Positions 48,181-56,937 of a stretch of 64,000 nt of DNA are shown here, piece by piece. The notes under the pieces are model-generated. The model was not told the origin of the DNA, did not search any database, and saw only the letters and a list, made by a program, of their open reading frames with translations. The stretch comes from Pengzhenrongella sp031582905. Lineage in GTDB: Bacteria; Actinomycetota; Actinomycetes; Actinomycetales; Cellulomonadaceae. Position 1 is the first letter of the stretch; every line of letters starts with the position of its first letter. The stretch lies in NCBI RefSeq assembly GCF_031582905.1, contig NZ_CP133990.1:1178001-1242000 (forward strand). Direction: 5' to 3'. The position numbers and the translations under genes were made by a program.

Positions 48181-49974
48181 ATGACGACGGACACCACGCC
48201 CGCCGAGCGCCCGCTCGTCGCCGCCGTGCCGGCCGCCGCTCTTGGTGACGGTCCGGCCGACCCGGGTGGCTCCGCAGTCGTGCCCGGCCGTTCTGTCGCC
48301 CCCGGTGGCGTTGCCGTCGCTGACACGGCTGGCGCTGCCGGCTCAGCGTCTGCGACGCCGGCGCTCGCCTCGGGGCGGTCCTTGGTGTCGGTGATGACGG
48401 CGTTGACTGGGCAGGTCGCCGGCGCGGCGGGGTGGACGGGCGGGGACCGGTCGGTGTTGTTGGCGGATCTGGACCGGGTGATCGACGGTCTGAGCGTCGT
48501 GCGGGCCGGGGTGCTGGTGGCGGATCGGGATGCGGGGGCGTGGCGGGGTGCCGGGGACCGGTCGTACGAGGCGGCGCGGGGGCGGGTCTCGGGGACGGGT
48601 GTGCGGGCGGCGGGTGGGCAGGTGCGGCAGGCCGAGCAGCTGGACGCCGCCCCGGCGGCCGCGGCGGCGGTGACCGCGGGGCTGATCACGATCGGGCACG
48701 CCGCGGTGCTGGGGAAGGTCGCCGCGACCGGTACGCCGGTGCAGCGCCAGGCGCTGGCGGACCCGGCGGTGCAGGAGGCGCTGGTCGAGGTGGCGCAGCG
48801 GCAGGACGCCGCGACGTTCCAGATCACCGTGGACCGGTGGGCCGCGACCGTGGACCCGGACGGGTTGGAACGTGACCACCAGGCGCGGCGGGCCGAGCGG
48901 TACCTGCACGTGACCCACGCCACGACCGGGACGTACCTCAAAGGGCGTCTGGACACGATCGCCGGGCACCGGCTCGCATTGGCGTTAGAGGCGCTGACCC
49001 CGCGCCCGGCGCAGGACGACGACCGTGACCCGGGCGAGCGCCGCGCGGACGCCCTGACCGAGATGGCGGGGCGGGTCCTGGCGTCGGCGGACACCAAGCC
49101 CGGTGGGCATGTGCCGGCGCAGATCACGATGGTCATGACCCCCGAGACGTGGGCGGCAGCACGGGCTGAACGCGACCGGCGACGACGCGCACCACAGCCC
49201 GCCACCACGGGCGCGGGCGCGGGCACCGGCGTGGGCGCAGACACGTTCGCCGGCACGGCCACGGGCACCGGCACCGGCACAGGCACCGACAGGGGCACAG
49301 GCGCGGGCACCGGTGGTGCCGGCACTGGCACGGGCACCGTGGAAACCGGCGATGCGCCCTCGGGTGCGGGGGCTTCCGCCGGCGACTCGGTCACCCCATC
49401 GGCCACGACCGCCCCGGTGAGCTACCCGCCGGCGACCCTGGAGGACGGCACCCCCGTCCCGATCACCGAGCTCGCCGCGGCGATGTGCGACTGCGACATC
49501 ACCAGGGTCGTCATCGACGCCCACGGCGAGCTCCTCGACCTGGGTCGCACCCAACGGTTGTTCACCGGGGCGCTGCGCAGGGCGATCATCGCCCGCGACC
49601 GCGAGTGCGGGTGGCCGTCGTGCCACGCACCGGCACGGTGGTGCGAGATCCACCACATCGCCTGGTGGGACCGCGACGACGGACCGACCTCCGCCGACAA
49701 CGGTGTTGCCCTGTGCTCGTTCCACCACCACGAGACCCACCGACGCGACCTCACCATCACCCGCGTTCCTGTTCAGGGGCGGGCAGGCGTGGCGCTGCCC
49801 GACCCTCCACCCCGCGCGGGTGCCGCACCACCGGGGCCACTTGCGTGTGTCACCTACACGTTCCGCGACCGCGCCGGGCGCATCGTCGGCGCCCCGGAGA
49901 CGGCACCGGGAGCAACCGAGCGCACCGAGCGCACCGAGCGCACCGAGCGCACCGAAGCGAATACACCGCCTTGA
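48181..49974 (+). CDS. DUF222/HNH endonuclease family protein (13E12 family), complete
   Basis: This 597-residue protein has an Ala/Pro-rich N-terminus, a DUF222 domain (about residues 60-330, LVSVMTALTGQVAGAAG through QITMVMTPETWAA) and a Gly/Thr-rich low-complexity hinge of about 60 residues. The HNH domain follows, with CGWPSCHAPARWCEIHH, SADNGVALCSFHHHETH. It ends in Thr-Glu-Arg triplets from a 9-bp repeat. The ATG at 48181 has GGGGAGG 8 bases upstream. A perfect LexA box over its promoter predicts induction by DNA damage. Nuclease activity is inferred from the His-Asn-His motif; no target is known. Confidence 0.88.
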   Translation: MTTDTTPAERPLVAAVPAAALGDGPADPGGSAVVPGRSVAPGGVAVADTAGAAGSASATPALASGRSLVSVMTALTGQVAGAAGWTGGDRSVLLADLDRVIDGLSVVRAGVLVADRDAGAWRGAGDRSYEAARGRVSGTGVRAAGGQVRQAEQLDAAPAAAAAVTAGLITIGHAAVLGKVAATGTPVQRQALADPAVQEALVEVAQRQDAATFQITVDRWAATVDPDGLERDHQARRAERYLHVTHATTGTYLKGRLDTIAGHRLALALEALTPRPAQDDDRDPGERRADALTEMAGRVLASADTKPGGHVPAQITMVMTPETWAAARAERDRRRRAPQPATTGAGAGTGVGADTFAGTATGTGTGTGTDRGTGAGTGGAGTGTGTVETGDAPSGAGASAGDSVTPSATTAPVSYPPATLEDGTPVPITELAAAMCDCDITRVVIDAHGELLDLGRTQRLFTGALRRAIIARDRECGWPSCHAPARWCEIHHIAWWDRDDGPTSADNGVALCSFHHHETHRRDLTITRVPVQGRAGVALPDPPPRAGAAPPGPLACVTYTFRDRAGRIVGAPETAPGATERTERTERTERTEANTPP

Positions 49975-50090
49975 CGAGGGGTCAGCCCGACGTGGCGAGG
50001 GGGCGAGGGGTCGGCCCGACGTGGCGAGGGGGCGAGGGGTCGGCCCGACGTGGCGAGGGGGCGAGGGGTCGGCCCGACGTGGCGAGGGGG
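49975..50090. repeat. four tandem 29-bp repeats between convergent genes
   Basis: Four head-to-tail copies (49975-50003, 50004-50032, 50033-50061, 50062-50090) differ at one base in copy 1. Each contains GTCGGCCCGAC, a short palindrome. The block fills exactly the space between the DUF222 stop and the HhH-GPD stop, and a partial fifth copy (GGTCAGTCCGAC) runs into the HhH-GPD coding end. It may serve as a folded 3' end for both transcripts. Confidence 0.92.
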
Positions 50091-50687
50091 TCAGTCCGAC
50101 GACGCGGGGCGCTTGGCGGCAGCCTTGGCGGCGCGCTTGGTCTCGCGGACCTCGCCGAGCGACTGCGCGTCGACGACGTCGGCGATGGAGCGCCGCGCAC
50201 CCTCCTCGCCGTAGGGGCCGGCCGCCTCGCGCCACCCCGGGGGTGTGACGCCGCACTGCTTGCCGAGCAGGGCCACGAAGATGCGGGCCTTCTGGTCGCC
50301 GAAGCCGGGCAGCGCCTTGAGGCGACGCAGCACCTCGCGGCCGTCCGGCTCACCGTCGGTCCACAGACGGGTGACGTCGGCGTCGTAGTCGTCGACGACC
50401 GAGCGGGCGACGGCCTGGATGCGGCCGGCCATCGACCCGGGGTAGCGGTGGACCGCCGGCGGAGTGGAGCAGAGCGCGGCGAAGGCCTCCGGGTCGGCGT
50501 CGGCGACGGCGGCCGGGTCGAGGGTGCCCAGCCGCTCGGCGATCTTGTGGGGCCCGGCGAAGGCCGTCTCCATGGCGACCTGCTGATCGAGGAGCATCCC
50601 GAGCAGCAGGGCGAACGGGTCGTCGGCGAGGAGCCGGTCAGCCGCCTCGTCACCGGTCATCCAGAGCGTGAGCGCCATAGGGCTCAT
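50091..50687 (-). CDS. HhH-GPD-type base excision repair-like protein
   Basis: This 198-residue protein matches the family of small HhH-GPD glycosylase-like proteins. The N-terminal LLLGMLLDQQVAMETAFAGP resembles the family start. The hairpin LKALPGFGDQKARIFVALLG (about residues 123-142) is the DNA-binding helix-hairpin-helix, and an Asp in the DVVDAQSLG region follows. A Lys/Ala-rich C-terminal tail may be a DNA-contact extension. The ATG at 50685-50687 is used; an internal ATG three codons later is possible. It is convergent with the SOS-controlled DUF222 gene. Confidence 0.82.
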   Translation of the reverse strand: MSPMALTLWMTGDEAADRLLADDPFALLLGMLLDQQVAMETAFAGPHKIAERLGTLDPAAVADADPEAFAALCSTPPAVHRYPGSMAGRIQAVARSVVDDYDADVTRLWTDGEPDGREVLRRLKALPGFGDQKARIFVALLGKQCGVTPPGWREAAGPYGEEGARRSIADVVDAQSLGEVRETKRAAKAAAKRPASSD

Positions 50688-50959
50688 CCCACCACGTCGG
50701 GCGGATGGCCGGCAGCGCCCCCGTCCTCGCGCTCAGGTGCGGCACAGGCGCCCACCGCGTGCCGTCGGGTGTCGCTAGCGCGCTACCGGTCGCCGCGGGT
50801 GCCCTCGGCCGCCTCCCGCGTGCCGTCGGTGTCGCCCGCGTGCCGTCGCCGCCTGCAGCGTGCCGTCGGCCGTCGGCCGTCGGCCGTCACGAGCGTGCGC
50901 CAGCGCCGTCGGACCCCGTGGCGCGGCGAACCGGGCCCGGACCTGGAAGGGTGCAGACC
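50688..50959. other. gene-free stretch with degenerate GTGCCGTCGG repeats
   Basis: No gene is visible. GTGCCGTCGG-like words recur about five times (50758-50880) and GTCGGCC is tandemly repeated three times at 50874-50894. The repeats are too irregular to be CRISPR. No promoter could be assigned with confidence. Confidence 0.5.
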
Positions 50960-52393
50960 ATGGTGACCTCCCCAGCCGGCGGCTCGGCGTCAGAGCCGAT
51001 GGCCGGACCCGCCGCCGGTGTTCTGACGGGCGTCGCGACGTCCGCTCGTGCTGCTGGGGAGCGGCGTGGAGCCGCCGGGGCCTCGGACGGTGAGCGTGCG
51101 CTCGAGCTCGACCGGGCTCACGTCTTCCACTCCTGGTCCGCGCAGGGGGACCGGTCCGCGATCGCCATCGCGGGCGGGCGAGGGTCCGAGGTCTGGGACC
51201 ACGACGGTCGCCGGTACCTGGACTTCGCCAGTCAGCTCGTGAACACGAACATCGGCCACGGACACCCGGCGGTGGTGGCCGCGATCCAGGCGCAGGCGGC
51301 GACGCTGGCGACGCTCGCCCCCGGCCACGCCCAGCTCACCCGCGGACTCGCCGCGCAGGCCGTCGTCGCGCACGCCCCGGAGGGCTTCTCGAAGGTCTTC
51401 TTCACGGGCGGCGGTGCCGACGCGAACGAGAACGCGATCCGCATGGCCCGGCTGCACACCGGACGGCCGAAGGTGATCTCCGCGTACCGGTCGTACCACG
51501 GCAACACCGGCGCGGCGATCGTCGCCAGCGGGGACTGGCGGCGCGTGCACAACGAGTACGCGCACGGCCACGTGCACGTGTTCGGTCCCTACCCGTACCG
51601 CAGCGAGTTCTGGTCCACGAGCCCCGAGCAGGAGACCGAGCGAGCCCTGCACCACCTGGAACGGACCATCCAGGCCGAGGGCCCGGGGACGATCGCGGCG
51701 ATCCTGCTCGAGACGGTCGTCGGGTCGGCCGGTGTGCTCGTGCCGCCACCCGGCTACCTGCCGGGCGTCCGGGCGATCGCCGACCGCTACGGGCTCCTGC
51801 TGATCCTCGACGAGGTGATGGTCGGCTTCGGCCGGACCGGCGCCTGGTTCGCCCTGGACCACTTCGACGTGCGCCCCGACCTCATCACCTTCGCCAAGGG
51901 CGTCAACTCGGGGTACGTGCCGGTGGGCGGGGTCATCCTCTCCGACCCGGTCGCGGCCACGTTCGACGACCGGGTGTTCCCCGGTGGGCTGACCTACTCC
52001 GGGCACCCGCTCGCGATGGCCTCGATCGTCGCGACGCTCGACGCCATGGCACGAGAGGGCATCGTCGAGAACGCCGCGCGGATCGGCACGGACGTCCTCG
52101 GCCCCGGCCTGCGCGACCTCGCCGACCGCCATCCCGTGGTCGGCGACGTGCGCGGGCTGGGCGTCTTCTGGGCGCTCGAGCTCGTGATCGACCGGGCGAC
52201 CCGCGAGCCGCTGGCACCCGCCGCGATGGCTCAGCTCGGCAGCGCGCTGCGCGACCGCGGGCTGCTGCCACTGATCGCCGAGAACCGGATCCACGTCGCG
52301 CCGCCGTGCGTCGTCACCGACGACGAGGTGCACCGGGCGCTCGGCATCCTCGACGACGCGTTGTCCACCATCGACCAGGAGGTCCAGGCATGA
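50960..52393 (+). CDS. class III PLP-dependent aminotransferase
   Basis: This 477-residue enzyme belongs to the omega-aminotransferase group. Motifs include VFFTGGGADANENAIRMARL (in part GGGADANENA), ILDEVMVGFGRTGAWFA (PLP-contact Asp) and the PLP lysine in ITFAKGVNSGYVPVGG. It would transfer an amino group between an amine or omega-amino acid and a keto acid; the natural substrate is unknown. The first about 45 residues are low complexity, so the true start may be later than ATG 50960. Its TGA overlaps the SDR start (ATGA). Confidence 0.88.
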   Translation: MVTSPAGGSASEPMAGPAAGVLTGVATSARAAGERRGAAGASDGERALELDRAHVFHSWSAQGDRSAIAIAGGRGSEVWDHDGRRYLDFASQLVNTNIGHGHPAVVAAIQAQAATLATLAPGHAQLTRGLAAQAVVAHAPEGFSKVFFTGGGADANENAIRMARLHTGRPKVISAYRSYHGNTGAAIVASGDWRRVHNEYAHGHVHVFGPYPYRSEFWSTSPEQETERALHHLERTIQAEGPGTIAAILLETVVGSAGVLVPPPGYLPGVRAIADRYGLLLILDEVMVGFGRTGAWFALDHFDVRPDLITFAKGVNSGYVPVGGVILSDPVAATFDDRVFPGGLTYSGHPLAMASIVATLDAMAREGIVENAARIGTDVLGPGLRDLADRHPVVGDVRGLGVFWALELVIDRATREPLAPAAMAQLGSALRDRGLLPLIAENRIHVAPPCVVTDDEVHRALGILDDALSTIDQEVQA

Positions 52394-53151
52394 CTCACAC
52401 GGTGCTGCGAGCGGTCGTGACGGGGGCGTCGTCGGGCATCGGCGCCGCGACGGTGCGCCGCCTGCGCGCGGAGGGCTGGGACGTCGTCGCCGTCGCGCGG
52501 CGCGAGGACCGCCTGCGCGCGCTCGCCGCCGAGACCGGCGCCCAGGCCGTCGTCGCCGACGTGACGTCCGACGACGACGTCGCCCGCCTCGTCCGGGAGG
52601 TCGCGGCGGGCGGTCCGGTGCACGCGCTGGTCAACAACGCGGGAGGTGCGTTCGGCACGGACGCCGTCGAGAGCGGGTCGGTCGACGACTGGCGCGCGAT
52701 GTACGAGGTGAACGTGCTCGGCACGTTGCGCGTGACGCAGGCGCTGCTGCCTGCGCTGCGGGACACGGGCCGCGGTGACGTGCTGGTGCTCACCTCGACC
52801 GCCGCCCACGGCACCTACCCGGGCGGCGGCGGGTACGTCGCCGCGAAGCACGCCGAGCGGCAGATCGCGACGACCCTGCGGCTCGAGCTGGTGGGCCAGC
52901 CGGTCCGCGTGATCGAGATCGCCCCCGGGATGGTGCGCACGGACGAGTTCTCGCTGACGCGGTTCGCCGGCGACCAGGCCAAGGCCGACGCCGTCTACGC
53001 CGGTGTGGACGCGCCCCTCGTCGCCGAGGACATCGCCGACGCGATCGCCTGGACGCTCACGCGCCCGCACCACGTCAACATCGACTCGCTCGTGATCCGG
53101 CCCCGGGCACAGGCGTCGAACACGCTGGTCGCACGCTCGCACGAACGGTAG
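52390..53151 (+). CDS. short-chain dehydrogenase/reductase
   Basis: This 253-residue classical SDR has the NAD(P)-binding TGASSGIG (residues 11-18), NNAGG, catalytic Ser in LTSTAAHGTY, and the YVAAKH (YxxxK) active site. It resembles the YdfG/serine-dehydrogenase-like subgroup, and Arg residues after strand 2 (VARRED) favour NADP. It is translationally coupled to the aminotransferase, so the pair may convert an amino alcohol or amine; that is inference. Confidence 0.9.
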   Translation: MTHTVLRAVVTGASSGIGAATVRRLRAEGWDVVAVARREDRLRALAAETGAQAVVADVTSDDDVARLVREVAAGGPVHALVNNAGGAFGTDAVESGSVDDWRAMYEVNVLGTLRVTQALLPALRDTGRGDVLVLTSTAAHGTYPGGGGYVAAKHAERQIATTLRLELVGQPVRVIEIAPGMVRTDEFSLTRFAGDQAKADAVYAGVDAPLVAEDIADAIAWTLTRPHHVNIDSLVIRPRAQASNTLVARSHER

Positions 53152-53227
53152 ATCTCACCTGGCGGACGCCATCTCAGATGGTGGTCATGGGGTGTCGCCG
53201 CGTGGTGACCTCTGCCACGCTCCTGCC

Positions 53228-53320
53228 ATGGCCCACCACGGACTGCACACCTCGCCGCGCGACACCGTCGCCCCGCGAATGTGCATGCCCATGGGGGCCG
53301 AGGCCACGTCCTGTCGGTAG
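53228..53320 (+). CDS. candidate leader peptide of the organosulfur cluster, 30 aa
   Basis: An ATG-initiated small ORF (TAG at 53318-53320) ends in TSCR and has another Cys at residue 19 (RMCMPM). Many actinobacterial small leader ORFs before sulfur operons end in Cys-Arg, so the terminal Cys codon fits a stalling signal. A second in-frame ATG at 53279 would give 13 residues. No Shine-Dalgarno precedes either start. A hairpin follows 10 bases after the stop. The call is suggestive only. Confidence 0.4.
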   Translation: MAHHGLHTSPRDTVAPRMCMPMGAEATSCR

Positions 53321-53330
53321 GACCGCGCCC

Positions 53331-53347
53331 GCGACACCACGTGTCGC
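53331..53347 (+). promoter_or_regulatory. hairpin downstream of the candidate leader ORF
   Basis: GCGACAC (53331-53337) and GTGTCGC (53341-53347) form a perfect 7-bp stem with a CAC loop, followed by a C-run. It starts 10 bases after the leader stop, close enough to be affected by a stalled ribosome. The remaining bases to 53583 show no further gene. Confidence 0.4.
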
Positions 53348-53583
53348 CCCCGGTCGCCGCGAGCTGACTCCGCGCCGCGACCGCCCCGCAGCCCTCTGAG
53401 CTGCCGGCCCCCTCGTCCCACCAGCACCGTCGTGCTCGACCGCCGTCGGCCTCGTCGCCGCTCGCGGTCCACCACCACCCCTGCCGCATGCGCCGGCACC
53501 CGTGCGAACGCCCTCAGGCGTGCCCGCGCGGCCCTCGACGCACCCTCGTGCCGCGACCTCGTCGCACCGACCGAAGGACCACC

Positions 53584-54150
53584 ATGGCCCGCATCCTCAT
53601 CCTCACCGGCAGCCCCTCGCTGCGGTCCCGCACCTCCGCCCTCGCCCTGCACGTGGGGGACGAGCTGTCGCTCGACGGCCACGACGTCGAGGTCCTGCAC
53701 CTGCGCGGCCTGCCCGCCCCGGCGCTGCTGTCCGCCGACACCGCGGACCCTGCGATCGCCGCCGCCGTGCGCGCGGTCATCGCGGCCGACGCCGTCGTCG
53801 TGGCGACCCCCATCTACAAGGCGTCCTACTCCGGTCTGCTCAAGGTGTTCCTCGACCTGCTGCCGCAGGCCGCGCTGCAGGGCAAGGTCGTGCTGCCGCT
53901 CGCGACCGGCGGGACCATCGCGCACCTGCTGGCCATCGACTACGGCCTGCGCCCGGTGCTCGTCTCGCTCGGCGCCCGCCACATCACGGCGGGTCGCTTC
54001 GTGCTCGACACGCACATCGACCACCTCTCCGGCGGGCCCGTGCTCGTCGACCAGACCAGCCGGGACTGCATCGACCGCACGGTCGCCGGCTTCCGCGACG
54101 CGGTCAGGCTGGTCGGCGACCCCGCCGACGCCGCCCTGGCGACCGCGTGA
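53584..54150 (+). CDS. NADPH-dependent FMN reductase (SsuE/MsuE family)
   Basis: This 188-residue flavodoxin-fold reductase has GSPSLRSRTSALA (FMN phosphate loop, residues 8-20) and ATPIYKASYSGLLKVFLDLLP (in part TPIYKASYSGLLK), the hallmark of SsuE/MsuE. It supplies reduced FMN to the two flavin-dependent monooxygenase-like proteins encoded at the 3' end of the cluster. The ATG at 53584 follows AAGGA. It is the first gene of the cluster, 105 bases before the binding protein. Confidence 0.92.
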   Translation: MARILILTGSPSLRSRTSALALHVGDELSLDGHDVEVLHLRGLPAPALLSADTADPAIAAAVRAVIAADAVVVATPIYKASYSGLLKVFLDLLPQAALQGKVVLPLATGGTIAHLLAIDYGLRPVLVSLGARHITAGRFVLDTHIDHLSGGPVLVDQTSRDCIDRTVAGFRDAVRLVGDPADAALATA

Positions 54151-54255
54151 GCGCAGCCGCGCCCCGCTGACCTTCCCCCACCGCTCCGCTCGGCCCGCCC
54201 TCCGGGTGTGACCGACACCTTCGGCGACTCCGCCGACGACTTCTTTGGAGAACCC

Positions 54256-55918
54256 ATGTCCGCCCACCGCACCCGCGCGGTCGCCACCATCACCGTCGGC
54301 CTCCTGGCACTCGGCGCGTGCAGCACCGGCACCTCGTCCGGCAGCCCCGCCGGCACCCCGTCCGGCGACGCCACCACCTCCGCCGAGCCCCGCACCGGCG
54401 GGCTGTTCCGGATCGGGACGAACGGCCAGGAGCCGACCTGCCTCGACCCGCACGGCAACGCCAGCACGCTGGGCCCGATCCTCACGGTGCCGTTCTCCGA
54501 CTCTCTCGTGTGGCAGGAGGAGGACGGGACCCTGTCGCCCTGGCTCGCGGAGAGCTGGGACGTGTCCGAGGACGGCCTCGTCTACACCTTCCACCTGCGC
54601 GACGGCGTCACCTTCACCGACGGCGCGGTGTTCGACGCCGAGGCGCTCCGGGTCAACTTCGAGCACATGGTCGACCCGGCCACCAAGAGCCCGCTGTCCG
54701 CGTCGTACATCGCGCCGTACTCCTCGTCGCGGGTCGTCGACCCCCTGACGCTCGAGGTGACGCTGTCCTCGCCCTACTCGGCGTTCCTCAACGTCCTCGC
54801 GCAGGGCTTCCTCGGCGTGATCTCCCCCAAGCAGATCACCGAGGCGCCGGACACCATCTGCGAGGCCCCGATCGGCTCCGGGCCGTTCGTCGTCGAGAGC
54901 TGGAACAAGGGCCGCAGCGTCGAGTACACGAAGAACCCCGACTACGCGTGGGGACCGGGCGGCACGCACGAGGGGCCGGCCTACCTCGACCGCCTCGAGG
55001 TCGTCTTCGTGACCGAGGACGCCACCCGGTACAGCGCGCTCGCCTCCGGCGAGCTCGACGCCATCGAGTTCGTCCCGCCGCAGAACTACGCGGCGGTCGA
55101 GACCGACCCGCGGCTCGAGACGTTCACCGAGTACCGGCCCGGGCACCCGTTCTCCCTGTGGTTCAACACCTCGCGTGCCCCGTTCGACGACGTCCGGGTG
55201 CGCCAGGCGCTGATCGCCGCCGTCGACCGTCAGGCCGTCGTGGAGAGCATCTCCTTCGGTCAGTGGGACGCCGCCGAGGGGTACCTCACGCCGTCGACGC
55301 CCGACTACATCGAGGACGTCGCGGGCGACCTGGGCCACGACCCGGACCGCGCGAACGACCTGCTCGACGAGGCCGGCTGGACCGGGCGCGACTCCGAGGG
55401 CTACCGGACGAAGGACGGTCAGCGGCTCGTCGCCTCGCTGCCGACGACGAACGCCGTGCCGCTGCGCATCCAGATCGCGGAGCAGACGCAGGCGGCGGCC
55501 CGTGAGGTCGGGATCGACATCCAGATCGAGTACCCGGCCCCGCAGGAGCTTCGAGGAGCGCAGCCTCGCGGGCGACTACGACCTCAGCGCCGGACTGTGG
55601 TCGACGAACACCGCCGACGTGCTGTTCATCCGGTACCACTCGGACAACATCACGACCCCGGAGCGGCGCGGTCTCAACGGCTCCTACCTGCGCGACGACC
55701 AGCTCGACGGGCTGCTGCAGAGCGCCCGGGAGACGACCGACGCGGACGAGCGCGGTGACCTGTACCGGCAGGCGCAGGAGCGGCTCGTCGAGCTCGCGCC
55801 GGGCATCCCGTTCTACAGCGACCCGCGGCCGGTGGCGTACGGCACGCACGTGCACGGGCTGACCTTCGCGCACGGCTACCTGTCCCCGTACTTCTTCGAC
55901 GTCTGGCTCGACTCGTGA
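54256..55918 (+). CDS. Dpp/Opp-type ABC transporter substrate-binding lipoprotein, frame broken once
   Basis: Reconstructed as about 553 residues. The signal peptide has lipobox LGAC (Cys about residue 22). The SBP_bac_5 fold is clear from GLFRIGTNGQEPTCLDPHGN, YTFHLRDGVTFTDGAVFDAEAL (in part FHLRDGVTFTDGAVFDAE), VRQALIAAVDRQAVV and the C-terminal ELAPGIPFYSDPRPV. Such proteins bind peptides, glutathione, opines or nickel chelates. The frame shifts by +1 near 55540-55553, so one base appears to be extra, unlike the other breaks. The ATG at 54256 follows TTTGGAG. Confidence 0.87.
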
Positions 55919-56937
55919 GCGGCGCGGCCACCGTCGGGCGGACCGGTACCGGCACGGAGTCCGAGGGCGTGCTCACGTCGGCGAGGTCAGGGACCCGCGC
56001 AGGCGGGGCCGTGCGCCGGCTCGCCGGGCGCGTGCTCGGCGCGGTGGGCGTGCTGTGGGGCGCGGCGACGCTCACGTTCCTGGCGCTCGTGCTCATCCCG
56101 GGTGACATCGCGTACGCCATCGTCGGCGGGCCGGAGAGCAACCCCTCACCGGAGGTCCTGGCCGAGGTCCGCCGGGAGTACGGGCTCGACCGTCCGGTCG
56201 CAGAGCAGTACGGCGCGTACCTCCTGCGACTGGCGACCGGCGACCTCGGGACGTCGTACCAGTTCCACTCACCGGTGACGCAGCTCATCGGCGAGCAGGC
56301 GGGGTCCACGGTCGCGTTGGCGCTCAGTGCCGCGGTCGTCGCCGTGGTCGGTGCGGTGGTGGTCGCGCTGGCGACCGCGGGTCGGCGCCCCGCCGTCCGC
56401 GGTCCCGTCTCCGGGACCGAGCTCGTCCTCGCGTCGCTGCCGTCGTTCTGGCTCGGCATCGTCCTGCTCACGGTCTTCTCGTTCACGCTCGGGTGGTTCC
56501 CGGCGATCGGAGGCGAAGGGTGGCGCGGGCTCGTGCTGCCCACCCTGACGCTGGCGCTCCCGGTCGGTGCGGTCCTCGCGCAGGTGGCGCGGGCCGCGGT
56601 CGAGGAGGTGCTCGAGGAGCCGTTCGTCGTGACGGCCCGGGCCCGCGGCCTGACCGACACCGCGGTGCGCGTCCGGCACGTCCTGCGGCACACCCTCGTG
56701 CCGCTCACGACCATGACGGGCTTCGTCGTGGGCGGGCTGTTCGGCGGCGCGGTGATCACCGAGACGCTCTTCAACCGGGCCGGGCTCGGGCGGCTGCTCC
56801 TCAGCGCCGTCAACTCCAAGGACATGCCCGTCGTGCTCGGCCTCGTCCTGCTCTCGGCCGCCGTCTACGTCGTCATCAACCTCGTCATCGACGCGACCTA
56901 CCCCCTCATCGACCCGCGACTGCGGAGGACCTCATGA
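55915..56937 (+). CDS. Dpp-type ABC transporter permease (DppB/GsiC-like)
   Basis: This 340-residue protein has about six membrane helices. The first is VLGAVGVLWGAATLTFLALV (about residues 41-60). The BPD_transp_1 loop ARARGLTDTAVRVRHVLRHTLVP contacts the ATPase; NRAGLGRLLLSAVNSKDMPVVLG is the typical DppB end. The extended N-terminus of about 35 residues is unusual. Its GTG overlaps the upstream TGA (GTGA) and its own TGA overlaps the next ATG. Confidence 0.9.
   Translation: MSGAATVGRTGTGTESEGVLTSARSGTRAGGAVRRLAGRVLGAVGVLWGAATLTFLALVLIPGDIAYAIVGGPESNPSPEVLAEVRREYGLDRPVAEQYGAYLLRLATGDLGTSYQFHSPVTQLIGEQAGSTVALALSAAVVAVVGAVVVALATAGRRPAVRGPVSGTELVLASLPSFWLGIVLLTVFSFTLGWFPAIGGEGWRGLVLPTLTLALPVGAVLAQVARAAVEEVLEEPFVVTARARGLTDTAVRVRHVLRHTLVPLTTMTGFVVGGLFGGAVITETLFNRAGLGRLLLSAVNSKDMPVVLGLVLLSAAVYVVINLVIDATYPLIDPRLRRTS

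Noticed and set aside
49975..50090. CRISPR array
   Set aside because: Units are directly adjacent with no unique spacers and there are no cas genes; these are simple tandem repeats. The same applies to 19157-19216 and 61151-61220.
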